This document shows, one piece after another, positions 60,671-64,000 of a DNA stretch of 64,000 nt (positions within the stretch are counted from its first letter, which is position 1; each line of letters opens with the position of its first letter). The notes under the pieces were generated by a model. It saw only the letters and a list, made by a program, of their open reading frames with translations. It was not told the DNA's origin and made no database searches. The DNA is from Bradyrhizobium algeriense (GTDB taxonomy: Bacteria > Pseudomonadota > Alphaproteobacteria > Rhizobiales > Xanthobacteraceae), in contig NZ_JAZHRV010000001.1 of NCBI RefSeq assembly GCF_036924595.1, positions 2,046,001 through 2,110,000 of the forward strand. Reading direction: 5' to 3'. The translations under genes and the position numbers were made by a program.

Positions 60671-61225
60671 TTACCGCAGGCCTTCATACACCATGAAGCC
60701 GCGCGCGATGGCGAGCTTGCGCAAGGCGCGCGGAACGAGCTTTTGCGGCCGGTGCAGATAGCGCCACGACGTCACCTTGAAATCCCTGATCGTGCCGAGG
60801 TCGCCTTCGAACGGCGCCAGCACTCCGGTCAGGCTGATCGGCGCATGCGCACGGTTGTTGAACGGCAGCAGCAGCAACTCCAGATGCGCCGTCGTGCCAT
60901 CGTCCGAAGTCGCGGTGATGCCGGCAATCGCCGCCAGCATTTCTTCCGCGACGTAGCTGACGATGTCCTCGATCTCGCGGCGGCTGTCCGGGGTAAACAG
61001 CGCGGAGAAGCTGGTGTCCTTCAGATCGCGGCCGAGCAGGGCGCAGACCCGGGTTCCGGCGACGCGAAACGGGTAGCCGGCATCGTTGTCGTAGTTCAGC
61101 ACGAAGATGTCGCCGAGCAGTTCGCGCACCGCGCCGGGTTCGATCTCGCTGCGGTCCGGCGCCCGCGCATCGCCGCGCTTCGCATCCCAATAGGCGAAGA
61201 ATTCGCGGCTCGATGGGTGTTTCAT
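60671..61225 (-). CDS. PAS_5 (DUF1457) domain protein
   Basis: A 184-residue protein with a single PAS-like domain of the PF07310 type. Landmarks are REFFAYWDAKRGDARAPDRSEIEP near 7-30 and the strand YPFRVAGTRVCALLGRDLKD near 51-70. The C-terminal YLHRPQKLVPRALRKLAIARGFMVYEGLR is typical of rhizobial members. It has no output domain, and no signal or membrane segment. A role as a small sensory or adaptor protein is inferred from the PAS fold. The ATG at 61225 follows CGAGGATTAGTT. Confidence 0.85.
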   Translation of the reverse strand: MKHPSSREFFAYWDAKRGDARAPDRSEIEPGAVRELLGDIFVLNYDNDAGYPFRVAGTRVCALLGRDLKDTSFSALFTPDSRREIEDIVSYVAEEMLAAIAGITATSDDGTTAHLELLLLPFNNRAHAPISLTGVLAPFEGDLGTIRDFKVTSWRYLHRPQKLVPRALRKLAIARGFMVYEGLR

Positions 61226-61365
61226 AACTAATCCTCGCCCCGGGTTGCCTTAAGCGAGACACTTCTGTCCCGCTTTTGCGCAACACGCCTTCCCTTCTGT
61301 GTTGTGCAGGACAGGCTTTGCAGCGTCCATGCCGGGAAGGCGATTTGGCCGCGCGAGTCACGGCT

Positions 61366-61604
61366 TTGCGTTGTTAACGTTAAATTAACTATGAGGTTGG
61401 CGAAGGCGGGGCGGCGTGCGTAGTGTGGAACGCATCAGACGGCGCCGGCTTATCTCTGGGTTCTCGGCGCAGTTGGTACACAGGCAGCGTCAAACAGTTT
61501 GGTCATCGCGCGGGGAGGGGTGGGGATGTAATCCCGGCTCCAGGGGCGCGAGAAGATCAGCAAGACAAGGGAGGATGTTCTCAGCATCCTCCCTTTTTCT
61601 TTTC
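61366..61604 (+). ncRNA. candidate structured non-coding RNA
   Basis: TTGCGT (61366-61371) and TATGAG (61390-61395), spaced 18, could form a promoter. About 200 bases later a strong intrinsic terminator ends the unit. Between them is no protein-like frame but several inverted pairs, including TCGCGC with GCGCGA and GGGAT with ATCCC, enclosing GGGGAGGGGTGGGGATG. The orderly layout suggests a small RNA; its class is not recognised. Confidence 0.4.
61569..61603 (+). terminator. strong intrinsic terminator
   Basis: GGGAGGATG and CATCCTCCC form a perfect nine-pair stem with a seven-base loop, followed at once by TTTTTCTTTT. No rightward gene lies upstream within about 180 bases, so it probably ends the candidate RNA above. 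Confidence 0.85.
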
Positions 61605-61772
61605 GTTCTTTTGGCGGCGACATCATGTCCCGGACGCCGGCGCAGCGCCGGGGTCCATGTACCTGCAGAATTCGCCCTGGCCCCGAATTGTCGATTGTGC
61701 ACTTGCACAGGGCGGGCAAAGCCGCCTATCTGGACCAATACCCCTCGAAGCCGCCTTGCAAGGTCCTGGCCT

Positions 61773-62570
61773 TTGGATTCCCAGTCTTACTCATCCCAGC
61801 TCGAGCCGCCGGACGCCCCGCACGAGCCGATCCTGACGCTGCCGGGCGCGCTGACGGCCTATGTCGCGCTGATCGCAGCGATTCATTTGCGCGTGCTGCT
61901 GCCGGTGGAACTGGAGAACTGGACCATCGACGTGTTCGGCTTCATTCCGAAGCGCTACGATTCCACGCTGCTCAACATCACTTTCCCCGGCGGGGCCGGC
62001 GCCAAGGTCTGGACCTTCGTCACTTATTCCCTGCTGCATGCCAATCTCAGCCATATCGGCTTCAACGTGCTTTGGCTGTTGCCGTTCGGCAGCGCGCTGG
62101 CCCGCCGGTTCGGTCCTGCCAGGTTCTTCGTTTTCATGGCGGTGACGGCCGCGGCGGGCGCACTGGCGCATCTCGTCACCCATGAGCACGCGATCGCGCC
62201 GATGATCGGCGCCTCGGCCTCGGTATCCGGCGCGATGGCCGCCGCCATCCGCTTCGCCTTCGTGCGGGGAAGTTTTCTTTCGTTCCACCGGGGGGATGCG
62301 GATGCCGCGGCGAAGGTTCCAGCGCTGTCGCTTGCCCGGGCGTTGCGCAACCCGCGCGTGCTCGGATTTCTGGCGGTGTGGTTCGGCGTCAACATCATCT
62401 TCGGCCTCGGGTCGATTTCGATCGGCTCTGAGGGCGCCAGTGTCGCCTGGCAGGCGCATATCGGCGGATTTCTCGCCGGCCTGATGTTGTTTTCGCTGTT
62501 CGACCCGGTGCCGCGTGCGATGCATCATGCCGCCGAGGCCTCATCGCCGGACGAGCCCGGCCGCGTCTGA
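61773..62570 (+). CDS. rhomboid family intramembrane serine protease
   Basis: A 265-residue protein with about six membrane segments. The catalytic dyad is Ser152 in GASASVSGAMAA and His229 in AWQAHIGGFLAG. His94 and Asn98 in LSHIGFNVLWLL provide the oxyanion environment. A cytoplasmic insertion (SFHRGDADAAAKVPALSLARAL) is inserted between two helices. Rhomboids cleave transmembrane substrates within the membrane; the substrate is unknown. TTG 61773 is chosen because the protein begins MDSQS like relatives and no ATG lies nearby in frame; the upstream frame to 61416 runs through the terminator and is not believable. Confidence 0.88.
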   Translation: MDSQSYSSQLEPPDAPHEPILTLPGALTAYVALIAAIHLRVLLPVELENWTIDVFGFIPKRYDSTLLNITFPGGAGAKVWTFVTYSLLHANLSHIGFNVLWLLPFGSALARRFGPARFFVFMAVTAAAGALAHLVTHEHAIAPMIGASASVSGAMAAAIRFAFVRGSFLSFHRGDADAAAKVPALSLARALRNPRVLGFLAVWFGVNIIFGLGSISIGSEGASVAWQAHIGGFLAGLMLFSLFDPVPRAMHHAAEASSPDEPGRV

Positions 62571-62761
62571 TCGTCGCTTGCGGCGAAGGACGATTTCATT
62601 CATCATCCACATAAAGTTGTAACGCAAGCCTATGCCGCTGCCGTGCACGACAGCCGCGCTTGTAAACCGCGCCCCGAAATGAAACCGGCGCGGAACTGTT
62701 GATTGAAGACTCGCGAACAAGTCGGGCCCCCAGGGGCGCGAACGGATTCAGGGAGGCGCCA

Positions 62762-63190
62762 ATGACGGTACGTTCAATTCTCGATACCAAGGGCCATCAG
62801 ATCCTGAGCGTCGAGCCGGACGTCAAGCTTTCGGCCGCGATCAAGGTGCTTGGCGAACGCAAGATTGGCGCCGTGCTGGTGATGAACCAGGGGCACCTTG
62901 AGGGCATCCTTTCGGAGCGCGATATCGTCCGGGTGCTGGGCGAGCGCGGCGCCAGGGTGCTCGAGGAACCGGTCAGTGCCGTCATGACGCGCAAGGTCGT
63001 GAGCTGCCGCGAGTCCGACACCGTTGCCGGCATCATGGAAATGATGACGCTCGGCAAGTTCCGCCATTTGCCCGTGATCGAGGACGGCAAGGTGGTGGGC
63101 CTGATTTCGATCGGCGACATCGTCAAGCGCCGGGTCCATGAATTCGAGACCGAGCAGGAAGCGCTACGCGACTATATCAAAACGGCCTGA
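62762..63190 (+). CDS. two-CBS-domain protein
   Basis: A 142-residue protein made of two CBS domains: the first about 7-60 (TKGHQILSVEPDVKLSAAIKVLGERKIGAVLVMNQGHLEGILSERDIVRVL), the second about 72-130 (VMTRKVVSCRESDTVAGIMEMMTLGKFRHLPVIEDGKVVGLISIGDIVKRR). CBS pairs bind adenine nucleotides or sense energy state; a stand-alone protein of this kind may regulate another enzyme, but the partner is unknown. ATG 62762 is set by GGGAGGCGCCA; the frame open to 62699 is not needed. A repeat follows the stop. Confidence 0.9.
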   Translation: MTVRSILDTKGHQILSVEPDVKLSAAIKVLGERKIGAVLVMNQGHLEGILSERDIVRVLGERGARVLEEPVSAVMTRKVVSCRESDTVAGIMEMMTLGKFRHLPVIEDGKVVGLISIGDIVKRRVHEFETEQEALRDYIKTA

Positions 63191-63192
63191 GC

Positions 63193-63247
63193 CTGTTTTG
63201 ACGCGTTTTCTTAGCGCGAACCGGTAACCACTTCGCTTGAAAACGCC
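63193..63247. repeat. GACGCGTTTTC repeat, second copy
   Basis: Similar to the repeat at 34771-34827: TTTTGACGCGTTTTCTT, then GCGCGAACCGGTAACCACTTCGCTTGAAAACGCC, with GCGTTTTC and GAAAACGC inverted. It lies between the CBS gene and the convergent patatin gene. A partial relative (GCGCGTTTTCCGGAGAAGTGG) occurs near 26168. Confidence 0.8.
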
Positions 63248-63250
63248 ACG

Positions 63251-64000
63251 TCATTCCTTCTCGGCCTTTTCCACCGCCGGCGCGGCGTCGCCTGCCTGTG
63301 GCGGCGCCAGAATGTGGATCGCTTCCTGGATCGATTCGATCGCGCGCTCGGCGGCGCGCACGCCGTGCGCGATCAGGTCGTCGGCGCGGTGAAAATCGAA
63401 CCAGCCGATCTTGCCGACGCGGGGCGAGATCAGGAGGTCGGGCGGATCGCCGGCCAGCCGTGCGCGGGTGATGCGGTCCTGCATAATGTTGAAGGCATCG
63501 ACCATGACCGAGGAGATGCCCGGCCGCCCGCCGCCGCCGAAGAACTCACGCTTCATGGTGCGCTCGGCGGAGAAGAATTTTCCGATACCGCGTTTGCGCG
63601 GCTCGGGTTCGGGCAGCGCTTCCGGCATCACCGATACCGAAACGCCGGCCGTCGGGCCGTGGGAATAGATCGTCGTGGAGTGTGTGAAGACGTCGCTGGA
63701 AAGATTGGCGGCAATGACGATCTCCGCGCCGAGCGCGCGTGCCGCCGACACCGGCACCGGATTGACCAGGGCACCGTCGACCAGCCAGCGGTCGCCGACC
63801 AATACCGGCGAGAATATTCCCGGCAGCGCATAGGAGGCGCGCATCGCATCCACCATCGGGCCGTGGGTCAGCCAGATCTCGTGGCCGGTGCGCACTTCGG
63901 TCGCCACGGTGGCAAATTTCACCGGCAGATTCTCGATCAGGCTCTGGCCCAGCGCGTTCTGCAGTTCGGCCGCAAGCTTGGCGCCGCCGATCAGGCCCGA
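63251..64000 (-). CDS. patatin-like phospholipase family protein, N-terminus beyond window
   Basis: The frame is open to the window edge on the minus strand (beginning SGLIGGAKLAAELQN), so the gene starts beyond base 64000; GTG 63922 is an internal codon. The visible part is the patatin C-terminal half: VATEVRTGHEIWLTHG, AMRASYALPGIFSPV, then WLVDGALVNPVPVSAARALGAEIVIA, with the catalytic Asp of the DGA motif. The GXSXG serine must lie outside. The segment RKRGIGKFFSAERTMKREFFGGGG and an IQEAIHIL-type C-terminus follow. NTE/RssA-type acyl hydrolases act on phospholipids; membrane association is likely. Confidence 0.9.
   Translation of the reverse strand, partial: SGLIGGAKLAAELQNALGQSLIENLPVKFATVATEVRTGHEIWLTHGPMVDAMRASYALPGIFSPVLVGDRWLVDGALVNPVPVSAARALGAEIVIAANLSSDVFTHSTTIYSHGPTAGVSVSVMPEALPEPEPRKRGIGKFFSAERTMKREFFGGGGRPGISSVMVDAFNIMQDRITRARLAGDPPDLLISPRVGKIGWFDFHRADDLIAHGVRAAERAIESIQEAIHILAPPQAGDAAPAVEKAEKE

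Noticed and set aside
61366..61604. Identity as 6S RNA or SRP RNA
   Set aside because: The conserved SRP loop is absent and the overall fold could not be matched to the 6S central bubble by eye; left as an unassigned candidate.
61416..61772. Upstream extension of the rhomboid gene
   Set aside because: The frame passes through a strong intrinsic terminator and reads as low-complexity sequence; the TTG at 61773 begins the family-like N-terminus.

Overview
The window reads as chromosomal DNA of a Bradyrhizobium-like alphaproteobacterium (Rhizobiales). This rests on GC-rich coding sequence throughout, a small heat-shock gene preceded by what looks like a ROSE RNA thermometer, an EcfG-type stress promoter, numerous palindromic intergenic repeats of the kind common in Bradyrhizobium and Rhodopseudomonas, and the gene families present. 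The assignment is inferred from sequence character; no search was run. I see no insertion sequence, prophage, CRISPR array, rRNA operon or replication origin. There is one tRNA gene, tRNA-Leu(UAA).

Layout. 1-4.3 kb: the 3' part of an AT-richer alpha/beta hydrolase, then a leftward operon of circularly permuted ATP-grasp, alpha-E and transglutaminase-like proteins. 4.5-12 kb: housekeeping and catabolic singletons (CinA-like protein, Gpt, a MetE C-domain protein, GST, DsbA-family isomerase plus quinone oxidoreductase, crotonase plus esterase), separated by palindromic repeats. 12.2-23.2 kb: a peptide or amide utilisation locus, with an amidase, an M20 amidohydrolase and an M81 (MlrC-type) peptidase in one leftward operon, a second M20 peptidase, and a divergent four-gene dipeptide-type ABC importer. 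23.3-35.4 kb: mixed genes, including an Asp-nucleophile hydrolase, a PlsC-like acyltransferase, a TMEM175-like protein, tRNA-Leu, a zinc-finger/monooxygenase pair, CysE and a gamma-carbonic anhydrase. 35.4-37.6 kb: a small-gene stress-type region with an RMF-like protein, a ribbon-helix-helix-like protein, secreted low-complexity proteins and a duplicated two-hairpin leader. 37.7-44.9 kb: a two-partner secretion locus, with a 1704-residue TpsA-like exoprotein and its TpsB transporter. 45.4-50.9 kb: a membrane coiled-coil protein, an esterase, the ROSE-Hsp20 operon, a BTLCP protease, a PilZ protein and a desaturase. 51.1-57.4 kb: a crotonase next to pyruvate oxidase, then an enoyl-reductase-like and alkyl-DHAP-synthase-like pair. 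57.6-60.4 kb: a complete polar amino acid ABC importer. 60.7-64 kb: PAS_5 protein, a candidate structured RNA with a strong terminator, rhomboid protease, CBS protein and a truncated patatin.

Genes that work together: the two ABC importers each carry all needed parts. The first sits beside four amide or peptide hydrolases, suggesting import followed by cytoplasmic hydrolysis. TpsA and TpsB form a secretion pair. Hsp20 and the following 105-residue protein share a heat-controlled transcript. The RHH-like and RMF-like genes overlap by four bases and are probably co-translated.

No single gene cluster is clearly a new system. The least explained signals are the duplicated two-hairpin leader near 36.4 and 37.2 kb, the orphan transcript-like region ending in a strong terminator near 61.6 kb, and the nested palindrome that recurs inside different repeat families.
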